In this document: positions 26,975 to 35,137 of the stretch, piece by piece
Numbering within the stretch: position 1 is the first letter of the stretch
Layout: each line of letters starts with the position of its first letter
NCBI GenBank assembly: GCA_031373665.1
Contig: JANMMZ010000010.1
Coordinates: forward strand, 1-64,000
Reading direction: 5' to 3'
Source: M3007 sp031373665
GTDB lineage: Bacteria; Bacteroidota; Bacteroidia; Chitinophagales; Saprospiraceae
DNA length: 64,000 bases
Made by a program: the position numbers and the translations under genes
The notes under the pieces: generated by a model
The model's database searches: none
Seen by the model: the letters and a program-made list of their open reading frames with translations, nothing else
What the model was told of the DNA's origin: nothing

Positions 26975-28351
26975 TCAAAGTCCTGATGCCTTGAGGAGCA
27001 TAGATTCTTTTACTAAAATATCTGATTGATTGATCAAATGTTGCAACCGAGCAATCGTCACCCTGTTTTGGGCATTGAGCCACTCCAAGAGTAGTACTTG
27101 ACCTGCTCGATATTTATTGTTGACAATCCGAAAAGTTTCTTCAGTTGCATTAATTCCAAACTGAGAAGCCTTCAGACCATTGCGGGCTGTTTCTAATTCG
27201 TTCCAGTTGTTTGTTATTTGTAATGCCACTTGTTGTTTTACTTGGTCAAACTGAGTATTTATTTTTTCTTGTTCTATACGGGCTTGCTGGGTTTTTATCT
27301 TGCGCTGGCCAGCGTCATAAAGATCATAGGTAAGGCCAACTCTTGCCAACACAAATGCTTGATTGTCAAGCAAATGATATCCAAAGCCTTGAAAGCCCGT
27401 TTCTCCACCCAAGTAGATGTCTGGGCGTTTTAGATTGGCCTCATTGCGTTTAATATCCAAGGCGGAAGCATTTATTCCAGATCTGATGGCTTCAAATTCT
27501 TTCCGTTTTTCAGGCGACATCTGAATCAGTTCCATCAGGTTATAATTAGGCACCAATGCTTTTAATAACCCGGTATCAATCTTTATTTCACTCTGCAAAT
27601 CCTTGAAAACGAGGTAGTTAAAGTATGATTTGGCCGAGTTTTGGAGATTTGTAAGTTTGTATATTTCTTGCTCCGTCTTACTTAGTTCATACTCAGCCGT
27701 AATTACCAAATCACGGGTTGCTACATTATTTTTTACCAATGATTCATTGAAGCGTTTCAATTCTACCAACACTGTTTTGGTGCTTTGCCAAATACCCTCG
27801 GCTTCCAACGCTTGTAAATACTGGATATAAGCCACTTCAATTTCGTGCCTGATCTCATTTTCTAGAGCCATTTTTTTGGCTGCCTCGCTCTGGTAAAGCA
27901 TATCTTGTATCTGCCTATTGTATTTCAGATCGGTATTGTAAATTGGGTATGAAAACTGTACCTTAGTCTCCTGAAAGTTATTTGGCAAGAAGTTAATCTC
28001 TTGGTTTTTTAACTCAGGGTACAGTAGTGATCCGGGTGCTACCACGGCATTGATGGCATTCAGGTTTTCATAGACGGGGTTAAATAAGTCACCAATCGGA
28101 AATTGGATGTTACGACCGCCTGCAGCAAGTGTGTAATTGGCTTCAAAACTCAGTTTAGGGTAAAACAATGCTTTGGATTGCCGTATGTTTTCCTGTGCTT
28201 TTTGCAAGTTCAGTTGTTGTTGCTTTATCTGTAGATTTTTAGATAAGCCCTCCGTTATATAAGATTCTAAAACCTGCGATTTTTGCCCAAATAGGATGGG
28301 CGCCTGTAAGGCAGCACTAAAAATAATTAAAAAAACAGTGTGGTACTTCAT
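26975..28351 (-). CDS. TolC-family outer-membrane efflux channel
   Basis: A 458-residue OEP/TolC protein. Signal peptide about 1-22. Long alpha-helical repeats (NLQKAQENIRQSKALFYPKLSFEANYTL in the first half, IKRNEANLKRPDIYLGGETGFQG in the second) with the characteristic YDLYDAGQRKIKTQQA motif before the last helix. It forms the trimeric outer-membrane exit duct for the pump encoded downstream. It is the first gene of the operon. The leader region carries an inverted repeat ATTTTGC-N6-GCAAAAT that could be an operator, but no regulator gene is adjacent. Confidence 0.92.
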   Translation of the reverse strand: MKYHTVFLIIFSAALQAPILFGQKSQVLESYITEGLSKNLQIKQQQLNLQKAQENIRQSKALFYPKLSFEANYTLAAGGRNIQFPIGDLFNPVYENLNAINAVVAPGSLLYPELKNQEINFLPNNFQETKVQFSYPIYNTDLKYNRQIQDMLYQSEAAKKMALENEIRHEIEVAYIQYLQALEAEGIWQSTKTVLVELKRFNESLVKNNVATRDLVITAEYELSKTEQEIYKLTNLQNSAKSYFNYLVFKDLQSEIKIDTGLLKALVPNYNLMELIQMSPEKRKEFEAIRSGINASALDIKRNEANLKRPDIYLGGETGFQGFGYHLLDNQAFVLARVGLTYDLYDAGQRKIKTQQARIEQEKINTQFDQVKQQVALQITNNWNELETARNGLKASQFGINATEETFRIVNNKYRAGQVLLLEWLNAQNRVTIARLQHLINQSDILVKESMLLKASGL

Positions 28352-28375
28352 GAATGAAAGTAGTTATCAGTTCGT

Positions 28376-28395
28376 ATTTTGCGGATAAGCAAAAT
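28376..28395. promoter_or_regulatory. Inverted repeat upstream of efflux operon
   Basis: ATTTTGC (28376-28382), six bases, GCAAAAT (28389-28395), a perfect 7-bp dyad 25 bp before the TolC start. Its size and position fit a repressor operator or a short leader hairpin. No clear TAnnTTTG box was found. Confidence 0.35.
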
Positions 28396-28501
28396 GATAT
28401 TAAGCATTACTAAACAAGCACAAAGGAACCTTGTTTCGCAATACTATGCAACAAAAAAGCGGTGAATGGTCGAATTTTTGGTTTGAATGGTAGGATAGTT
28501 T

Positions 28502-29188
28502 TTATCCTGAATATTTCTCCCAAAGATCAGGCCTTCGGGTCTGGGTACGTAAAATACTTTGTTCGTGCCGCCAATCTTCTATGAGTTTATCATTTCCTGA
28601 CAGTAGTACTTCTGGCACAGGTATTTCTTCCCAAATGGCAGGTCGGGTGTAAACGGGTGGAGCCAATAAATCATCTTGAAAACTATCAAAAAGAGCCGAT
28701 GATTCATCGTTTAATACGCCTGGAATGAGTCGGCCAACGGCATCCACGATAATGGCAGCCGCCAATTCGCCACCAGATAATACATAGTCACCTATGCTAA
28801 TTTCCAAGGTTACATATTTCTCTCTGATACGCTCGTCTATACCTTTATAGTGGCCACAGATAATCATTACATTGCCGTGAAGGCTGAGGCGGTTGCAAAT
28901 ACCTTGGTTTAATGTATGTCCATCGGGGGTCGTATAGATGATCTCATCGTAGTTGCGCTCGGCTTTCAAAAGATTGATACAGGCTGCTAAGGGCTCTGCT
29001 TTCATCACCATGCCTGCCCCGCCCCCAAACTGATAATCGTCCACCTGACGGTGTTTGCCACTCCCAAAATCGCGCAAAGGGTGCAGATATACTTCTAGTA
29101 AGCCTTTATCTTTGGCGCGTTTCATGATCGAGTGGTTGAGTGGGCTTTCGATCAGTTCTGGTAAAACAGTGATAATATCAAATCGCAT
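28502..29188 (-). CDS. trmD: tRNA (guanine-37-N1) methyltransferase
   Basis: TrmD, 228 residues. It methylates G37 next to the anticodon of tRNAs reading CNN and some other codons, using S-adenosylmethionine, and prevents +1 frameshifting. The SPOUT knot is clear: FGGGAGMVMKAEPL near 55, MIICGHYKGIDERI near 110 and SIGDYVLSGGELAAA near 130, followed by the DSFQDDLLAPPVYTRPA segment. It lies 19 bp downstream of a CotH-like gene, with which it is probably cotranscribed. It is not next to rimM, rpsP or rplS, the usual neighbours elsewhere. Confidence 0.96.
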   Translation of the reverse strand: MRFDIITVLPELIESPLNHSIMKRAKDKGLLEVYLHPLRDFGSGKHRQVDDYQFGGGAGMVMKAEPLAACINLLKAERNYDEIIYTTPDGHTLNQGICNRLSLHGNVMIICGHYKGIDERIREKYVTLEISIGDYVLSGGELAAAIIVDAVGRLIPGVLNDESSALFDSFQDDLLAPPVYTRPAIWEEIPVPEVLLSGNDKLIEDWRHEQSILRTQTRRPDLWEKYSG

Positions 29189-29207
29189 AGGAGAGTCGGG
29201 TTCTTAA

Positions 29208-30230
29208 TTAGTCCGTTTGGGGCATTTTTAGCATCTGAGGAATAATATCCTTGCCTTCTAAACCAATAAAAAAAGAATCTAGGTAGGCTATCATATCTTC
29301 GGAGGTTTGGCGATTCAAGTATTTGGATTGGCAAATCTCTTTGAGTTGTTTTCGGGAAGATTTTAAGACTTGGAGTGCTTTTTTTAAAGCATCTTCTTTA
29401 ATTCCATTTGCCATTAAAAAACGATCTTTTACCGTTTTTAAGCCGCTTTCAGAAGATGGGCTAGCGTATGGAGCCCCTACAAGCCCCGAAAAGTCGAAGT
29501 CATATGGAACAACCAATACTTTCCCATTTTCTGTGGATTTGATTAAGCGGACATTGCGCATCATAGATACGTCCCAGTCGGTATTGCCGATCATGTACTC
29601 AAATAAAGCGACCAATGCTGCTTGGTTCATAATTAGACTATCGGGCGATATGCCATATTCTTCTACCAAAGTTCCTTTTAACCGATGGGTCATCTCCTCT
29701 TCATCCTCTAAAAGGATGGCATACATGGCTTTTTTTGATTTCTCTACGTGCAAATCACGAATGCTCAGTTTGATCAACCGTGCTTTGGTGCTGGCTCCGG
29801 TAATGGACTCAAACATTTTATAAGCCAAATATTCTTTCACCAGCAATTGGTCCCCCAGATCTGTATCATAGCAAGGTAAAACCAGTTTGATTTCATTGAA
29901 GGTGTCAAGACCAGATGCCGTAATATCTTTCTTTTTGAATTTGATCTTTAAAGGCGGTATTTCTGCAACTTTTCTCCGGTATCGTCCCCTTGGTTTTAGT
30001 TCCACTTTATAGATGGTTCCATCTTCTGTGGTTAACGTTCCAGGAAAATATTGATTTGTTTTTTTTCCTGCGATGATATTGGTAATGTCTGCCTCCAATA
30101 AAATTTTGGGCGTTTCACTTGAGGTCAGATGTTCAAATATAGTCTTGGTCTGGCCTGAAAGCCCTACCGAAGTCCATATGAAAAACAGAAAAATCGAAAC
30201 AATTGTGACTAAATAGCGATATGCTTTCAT
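29208..30230 (-). CDS. Exported CotH-like protein, divergent
   Basis: A 340-residue protein with an N-terminal signal/anchor (about 5-24). The body shows a divergent CotH kinase pattern: ADITNIIAGKK, KPRGRYRRK and PLKIKFKKK (glycine/basic strands), LGDQLLVKEYLAYKMFESITG (helix), then NTDWDVSMMRN and VPYDFDFSGLV, which resemble the catalytic and metal-binding acidic motifs. Domain assignment is from motif order only, so a database search is needed before trusting it. No T9SS tail is present, unlike the large CotH protein at 4009, so this one probably stays in the periplasm. It precedes trmD by 19 bp. The leader has a TATCTTTG box and an inverted repeat. Confidence 0.6.
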   Translation of the reverse strand: MKAYRYLVTIVSIFLFFIWTSVGLSGQTKTIFEHLTSSETPKILLEADITNIIAGKKTNQYFPGTLTTEDGTIYKVELKPRGRYRRKVAEIPPLKIKFKKKDITASGLDTFNEIKLVLPCYDTDLGDQLLVKEYLAYKMFESITGASTKARLIKLSIRDLHVEKSKKAMYAILLEDEEEMTHRLKGTLVEEYGISPDSLIMNQAALVALFEYMIGNTDWDVSMMRNVRLIKSTENGKVLVVPYDFDFSGLVGAPYASPSSESGLKTVKDRFLMANGIKEDALKKALQVLKSSRKQLKEICQSKYLNRQTSEDMIAYLDSFFIGLEGKDIIPQMLKMPQTD

Positions 30231-30240
30231 TATTTCAGAA

Positions 30241-30257
30241 TTTTATTCCGAATAAAA
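30241..30257. promoter_or_regulatory. Leader inverted repeat of CotH-like/trmD operon
   Basis: TTTTATTC-C-GAATAAAA, a perfect 8-bp dyad 10 bp before the ATG at 30230. It would lie in the leader of the transcript and could fold or bind a repressor. Confidence 0.3.
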
Positions 30258-30293
30258 AGATGAAGTTTGTACAATGATTTTTTTAGTATCGTG

Positions 30294-30301
30294 CAAAGAT
30301 A
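30294..30301 (-). promoter_or_regulatory. -7 box of CotH-like/trmD operon
   Basis: Minus strand TATCTTTG, full match to TAnnTTTG, about 64 bp before the start codon. No good -33 element. Confidence 0.5.
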
Positions 30302-30392
30302 ATGATTCAAAATGAACTAAAAAATATTAGGCTCACATTTTTAATATTAATACTTTGCTATACTGCGACATCTACAATTGAAAAAACATTCT

Positions 30393-30400
30393 TACTTTTG
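30393..30400 (+). promoter_or_regulatory. -7 box of the M43 protease gene
   Basis: TACTTTTG, full match, 43 bp before the ATG at 30444, predicting a leader of roughly 37 nt. It supports the 30444 start. Confidence 0.55.
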
Positions 30401-30443
30401 CATCTTAGTATTTTTATCAATGATGTTCTAATTCATACAAATA

Positions 30444-31991
30444 ATGAAAAAAATTATTCTTTCCATTGCATTTACAGTAGGCGCACTAGCCTTTGCTGGA
30501 GCGCAGCATACTCATACTGGAGCCTGTGGCACATCTTATGAAGACCAAGTCATTATGGATGCCAAATTTGAGGCTGATAGGCTTATTTCACAGCCTAGTG
30601 TATCTGATCGTGGGGTTATTCGCTATGTTCCAATTCACTTCCACTTGGTGGCTGACGGTGCTGGTGTCGGTCGTATTAAAGAGATGAAAGTATTGGATCA
30701 ACTTTGCGACTTGAATGAGTCTTACGGTGCATATGACGTACAGTTTTATTTAAGCCCCCATCCTACTCATGGACTTTTTGACAAGTCTATCAATCATGAT
30801 GGCGTTTATACCGACCAATCCAATACTTTTTTGATGCAAAATCGCAGACATGCGAATGCAGTCAATATATTTGTGGTCAATGTAGCAGAGTCTGGTAACA
30901 ACCAACCAGGTGTCACATTGGCTTATTACTCTCCTCCACGTGATTGGGTGGTGAGTAAAAAAAGCGAGATTAGTGGTAATGGAAATGGTACCATTCCTCA
31001 TGAAGTAGGCCATTTTTTCTCCTTAAAACACACTTTTTTTGGTTGGGAATCCGGGTCATTTACATCAACATCTCCCGGCTGGCCAGTAGCCCCACCTGTC
31101 TCACCGGCTGGTGTACCTACCGAGTTAGTGGATGGGTCTAATTGTTTGACGGCAGGCGATGGTATCTGTGATACACCTCCAGATTATAATTTTGGCTTTG
31201 GTTGGTCCGGTTGCACACCCTATACTGGTGGTGCACAAGACCCTACGGGAGTATTAGTTGATCCTATGGAAAATAATTTTATGAGTTACTTTATAGGCTG
31301 TAACCCATACCAATTCACGCAGGGGCAGATAGACGTGGTTAAGCAAAACTTAGACCTCTCTTCGCGCAATTACTTAGACAATACCTATTCTCCAGTTGGA
31401 GAAAACGTAGAATCTCCTGATGATTTGATTCTAAATCCACCCAACAATGAGACTGTACCTTTTTATAACAGTGTGAAACTTGAGTGGTTGCCTGTTACTG
31501 GAGCATCGCATTACTTGGTTGAAATAGACCGCACTTCAGGATATGGTTCTCCCAGCGCGCAATTGTTTATTATGACTGAAACTTCCAAAGAGTTGTATAA
31601 TTTGGCGCCAAATACTACTTATTACTGGAGAGTACGTCCCTTTAACTATAGCAGCAGTTGCGCGGTTGTTAAACAGCGTATCTTGAAAACCAATGATATT
31701 GCATCTGATCTCAATGAGATTAACTATGTACAGGATATCAAACTTGCACCCAATCCAGTAGAAAATGGAGGCTCTGCCACACTTTCTCTGAATGCTGCAA
31801 AGGCTTTTGAGGCAAATGTCACAATGGTAGATGCATTGGGTCGTCAAGTAGCCGACTTGGGAACTAAGCGTTTTGAAAGTGGCGAAAACCTCACTGAAAT
31901 TCCTACAGAATCTTTGGCTAATGGCCTATATTTCGTAGTACTTGAAAGTGATTTAGGTCGCAATGTGATGCGTTTGGCGGTTTTGAGATAA
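30444..31991 (+). CDS. Secreted M43 zinc metalloprotease, T9SS
   Basis: A 515-residue secreted metallopeptidase. Signal peptide 1-20. Catalytic domain about 50-310 of the pappalysin/cytophagalysin (M43) family, with zinc motif HEVGHFFSLKH (His186, Glu187, His190, His196) and the downstream Met-turn NNFMSYFIGC. The metzincin motif normally has Gly where this protein has Ser193, a mild oddity. Cysteines in SNCLTAGDGICDTPPDYN are also usual for M43. A fibronectin-III-like domain follows (about 335-415, NETVPFYNSVKLEWLPVTGASHYLVEID), then a T9SS sorting domain from about 430 (IKLAPNPVENGG). It should degrade extracellular protein. A strong terminator follows. Confidence 0.9.
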   Translation: MKKIILSIAFTVGALAFAGAQHTHTGACGTSYEDQVIMDAKFEADRLISQPSVSDRGVIRYVPIHFHLVADGAGVGRIKEMKVLDQLCDLNESYGAYDVQFYLSPHPTHGLFDKSINHDGVYTDQSNTFLMQNRRHANAVNIFVVNVAESGNNQPGVTLAYYSPPRDWVVSKKSEISGNGNGTIPHEVGHFFSLKHTFFGWESGSFTSTSPGWPVAPPVSPAGVPTELVDGSNCLTAGDGICDTPPDYNFGFGWSGCTPYTGGAQDPTGVLVDPMENNFMSYFIGCNPYQFTQGQIDVVKQNLDLSSRNYLDNTYSPVGENVESPDDLILNPPNNETVPFYNSVKLEWLPVTGASHYLVEIDRTSGYGSPSAQLFIMTETSKELYNLAPNTTYYWRVRPFNYSSSCAVVKQRILKTNDIASDLNEINYVQDIKLAPNPVENGGSATLSLNAAKAFEANVTMVDALGRQVADLGTKRFESGENLTEIPTESLANGLYFVVLESDLGRNVMRLAVLR

Positions 31992-32011
31992 TCAAATTCA
32001 ATCAGGTTCAT

Positions 32012-32070
32012 AAAGATGACCGATATAGAATCAATGCTGCGCATTATTTCTATATCGGTCATCTTTTTTA
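32012..32070 (+). terminator. Strong terminator after the M43 protease
   Basis: Perfect 19-bp arms, AAAGATGACCGATATAGAA (32012-32030) and its exact complement (32048-32066), around a 17-base loop, followed by T residues. It ends only 28 bp before the start of the next gene. Confidence 0.88.
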
Positions 32071-32097
32071 AAAGAACTCAAAAAGACTCAACCCACC

Positions 32098-33219
32098 TTG
32101 CTATACTTCGATTACACCATTATTGGCGGAGGCATATTTGGCTGTTATGCTGCGCATTACCTAGCCCAAAAAGGGGCTAAGGTTGCTGTATTGGAAAAAG
32201 AATCCTCCCTGTTTAGAAAGGCGTCATTGGTCAATCAGGCTCGATTGCATGGTGGCTATCATTACCCGCGCAGCATTGCTACAGCGGCTTTGAGCGATGA
32301 ACATAAAACAAGGTTTACGGAAGAACACGGTGATTTTATAAATGGTAGTTTTGAAAAATATTATGCCATTGATAAATATGGATCATTTACTGATCCTGCC
32401 CAGTTTGAGCGGTTTTGTGAATACCTCCATATTAAATGTGAGACCGTAGAGGAGCACCCCTACTTCAACTTTGATAGATTAGAGTCACTATATTTGACGG
32501 AAGAGCATTCATTTGATCCAGTATTGTTGAGGCAATATTACACGCAGTTGCTGGATCAGCACGAGGGCATTACGGTATTTAAAAATGCTAAGTTGGAAGA
32601 GGTAAGGCTATCAGAGGATTGGAAAATTCGATTTTCACAGAACCAATACACTTTTGAAATAGAAACACCGACCGTTATTAATGCTACCTACGCGGCAACC
32701 AATTCGATTAATCGTTTGTTTGGATTACAAGATATTGACCTTACCCACGAAATTTCTGAAATTGCCTTCGTGATTTCTCCTCAAATGGAGGGGAAAGGTT
32801 TGACGGTCATGGATGGCCCTTTTGGCTCTATTATGCCCTATGGTAAAAGCGGGTTGCTTTCCCTTTCATCGGTGGCCTATACCCACCATAAAATATCGTA
32901 TGACAACTTGCCTCGTTTTGATTGTCAAACTGATGATACCCCCCATTGTACCCCTGAACGCCCGGGGATATGTACGACTTGTGTCAATCGCCCACTAAGC
33001 AACGCTAATAAAATGCTCGCACAAATGAAATGCTATTTCAGTGATCGGGTCGAATTTCAGTACATGTTTTCATATTTCACCATAAAATCAAAAATGAAGG
33101 CCAGCCACATTGATGATGGCCGGCCTACAGAGATTTCTATTTTGAAAGAAAATCCTAGATTTATTTGCCTTTTTTCAGGAAAAATAAATTCTATTTATGA
33201 AATTGAAAAAATTCTTTAG
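32098..33219 (+). CDS. FAD-dependent oxidoreductase (DAO-like)
   Basis: A 373-residue flavoprotein. The dinucleotide-binding Rossmann motif is at the very start: YTIIGGGIFGCYAAHYLAQKG then VAVLEKE. NQARLHGGYHYPRS near 45 resembles the flavin-binding loop of the D-amino-acid/glycine oxidase (DAO) group. The C-terminal part carries a CxxC-like ICTTC pair near 300 and ends FICLFSGKINSIYEIEKIL. The substrate is unknown. No ATG exists before the Rossmann motif, so the start is taken as TTG at 32098. It lies just behind a strong terminator, with no promoter box between them, so its expression is unexplained. Confidence 0.8.
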   Translation: MLYFDYTIIGGGIFGCYAAHYLAQKGAKVAVLEKESSLFRKASLVNQARLHGGYHYPRSIATAALSDEHKTRFTEEHGDFINGSFEKYYAIDKYGSFTDPAQFERFCEYLHIKCETVEEHPYFNFDRLESLYLTEEHSFDPVLLRQYYTQLLDQHEGITVFKNAKLEEVRLSEDWKIRFSQNQYTFEIETPTVINATYAATNSINRLFGLQDIDLTHEISEIAFVISPQMEGKGLTVMDGPFGSIMPYGKSGLLSLSSVAYTHHKISYDNLPRFDCQTDDTPHCTPERPGICTTCVNRPLSNANKMLAQMKCYFSDRVEFQYMFSYFTIKSKMKASHIDDGRPTEISILKENPRFICLFSGKINSIYEIEKIL

Positions 33220-33233
33220 GTTTCCTTACGATT

Positions 33234-35003
33234 TTACTTTTTAGCGTTTGCCAAAACCAACTTGAACTCTACCCGCCGATTTTTAGTTCTACCCGATGTT
33301 GTTTTATTGTCTGCAATTGGACTGGTTTCCCCAAATCCAGCAGCAGTCATCCGCTCTTTGGCAGTCCCCTTTTTATTTAGGTACTCCATACAAGCCTGAG
33401 CCCGCTTTTCCGACAATGCTTGGTTAGCATCATCTTTTCCTTGGTCGTCGGTATGGCCCGCAATGGTCAAATTGTAATCAGGATACCGAGCCATAATATC
33501 GGCAATATCATTCAATATTTTATTGGATTCTGATTTCAGAATTGATTTTCCAGTCTCAAATTTTACTCCAGTAAGAGCCAATGCCAATTTATCTTCATCT
33601 TTTTTATCTACAACTGGACATCCTTTATTTTCAGGTTTGCCTGCCGTTTTTGGGCAAGCATCTGATGAATCTTCCACGCCATCGCCATCCGTATCTGGAC
33701 ATCCTTTGAATTCGGGTTTTCCGGCTATCAGCAGACACCCATCTAATTTGTCCTCCACACCATCGCCATCTGTATCCTTTGCAGGGCATCCAAAATAGTA
33801 CTCCGCAGAGCCTTTTTCCTTAGGACACGCATCTTTTTTGTCTTCTATGCCGTCTCCATCGGTATCAGGGCATCCATTAAATGTAATTAAGCCCTTAACG
33901 GTCAAACAAGAATCCTTTTTGTCTTCCACCCCGTCTCCATCGGTATCAGGGCATCCTTTGAAAAGGATAAGGCCAAATACATTGGGGCATAGGTCATCTA
34001 CATCAGGTACGCTATCATTGTCCATGTCTTTCATAGGGCACCCTGATAGGTTGGCTATGCCTTTTCTATGTGGACACTCGTCATCTTTATCTGCAATACC
34101 ATCTTGATCGGCATCAGGACAGCCGCTACTCCTTCCCCTACCCGGTATAGTGGGGCATTTATCTTTGCTGTCGGCTATGCCATCACCATCTCGGTCGCGC
34201 CACCCTAAGCGGCGAGATATGGTGATGCCTCCAAACCAAAACCAATCGGCCTTATCACTACCAGAAACACTGATTCCATCCAAATAATCATCGAATGAAG
34301 TATGGGTGCTAAGTTCGCCACCAATACTCCAATTTTGACTAATATCTAATGATAATCCGCCGCCAAACTTGACACCACGGTTGTTTTGTCTTCCAGAGCC
34401 CAGTTTTATATCTTGTGCGACACGCTCTGTGTAACCATTGTTATTGACATAGGGCTGATTAAAAGTAGCGCTGCTTTTACTACTCAATAGGCCAATGCCT
34501 GCAAATAAGTATGGGTTAATCCTGCGCTTAAACTGATTGATTTCGGCAATTTGAGTATAGCGATCTAAGTGATAATGCACCGTATCTTTGGCTCTAAACC
34601 TCCGATGCCCTAGAATATGCCATTCTGCTTGCAAGGATGCTTCTGTCACAGATCCTTTGTGCGAAAACGCACGTTCGGGATATGCCCGGTCTTGCGCTGA
34701 TATATCACCCGCAAACACATCTGCGCGAAGTGCTAAAAAAGGCCATAAGTGCTTTCTTATGAAAACGCCCCCCCCGGCACTGATGTCTTTAAATTTCCCT
34801 AACCCATCGGCACTAAGATCACCAACGTAGCGCGTTGCGCCAGCTTTGATACCTAGTTCAAAACGACGCTCTTGTCTGCGGCTAGTATCCGAAAAATTAA
34901 GGGTTTCTTCTTTCCGTGCACGACCAGAGGTGGTGGTTGGTTGAGCCACAGCCTCCAATTGGATGAGGCATACAATGGCAAGTATGATCCTGAAAAGGCG
35001 CAT
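33234..35003 (-). CDS. OmpA-family protein with TSP3 calcium repeats
   Basis: I place the start at ATG 35003 (MRLFRIILAIVCLIQL), 27 codons inside the longest frame, since it gives a clean signal peptide ending AVA-Q and lies about 40 nt after a TACTTTTG promoter box. The order is an N-terminal outer-membrane barrel-like region (about 30-265, GIKAGATRYVGDLSADG); six or more thrombospondin type 3 repeats (about 270-460) of the form DTDGDGVEDKKDSCP, which bind calcium; and a C-terminal OmpA peptidoglycan-binding domain (about 480-585, LTIAGHTDDQGKDDANQALSEKRA). Such proteins tie the outer membrane to the cell wall. It converges on the FAD oxidoreductase with 14 bp between stops. Confidence 0.9.
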   Translation of the reverse strand: MRLFRIILAIVCLIQLEAVAQPTTTSGRARKEETLNFSDTSRRQERRFELGIKAGATRYVGDLSADGLGKFKDISAGGGVFIRKHLWPFLALRADVFAGDISAQDRAYPERAFSHKGSVTEASLQAEWHILGHRRFRAKDTVHYHLDRYTQIAEINQFKRRINPYLFAGIGLLSSKSSATFNQPYVNNNGYTERVAQDIKLGSGRQNNRGVKFGGGLSLDISQNWSIGGELSTHTSFDDYLDGISVSGSDKADWFWFGGITISRRLGWRDRDGDGIADSKDKCPTIPGRGRSSGCPDADQDGIADKDDECPHRKGIANLSGCPMKDMDNDSVPDVDDLCPNVFGLILFKGCPDTDGDGVEDKKDSCLTVKGLITFNGCPDTDGDGIEDKKDACPKEKGSAEYYFGCPAKDTDGDGVEDKLDGCLLIAGKPEFKGCPDTDGDGVEDSSDACPKTAGKPENKGCPVVDKKDEDKLALALTGVKFETGKSILKSESNKILNDIADIMARYPDYNLTIAGHTDDQGKDDANQALSEKRAQACMEYLNKKGTAKERMTAAGFGETSPIADNKTTSGRTKNRRVEFKLVLANAKK

Positions 35004-35050
35004 ATAAAATAAGGCTAAGATTAAAATAAAAAGGAATAAACTTTTCGGTA

Positions 35051-35058
35051 CAAAAGTA
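35051..35058 (-). promoter_or_regulatory. -7 box of the OmpA/TSP3 gene
   Basis: Minus strand TACTTTTG. It lies inside the longest reading frame but upstream of the preferred ATG at 35003, so it decides the start. Confidence 0.55.
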
Positions 35059-35137
35059 CTGAACCCTAACTGGGCTTTAAGCAAAACGATGGAGAATCTA
35101 TGTGTTTTGTCAGAATTGCGCCATATAAACTAATTAT

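Noticed and set aside
30302..30541. 79-residue frame before the M43 protease
   Set aside because: It runs through the promoter box and the protease start in another frame and has no protein-like features.
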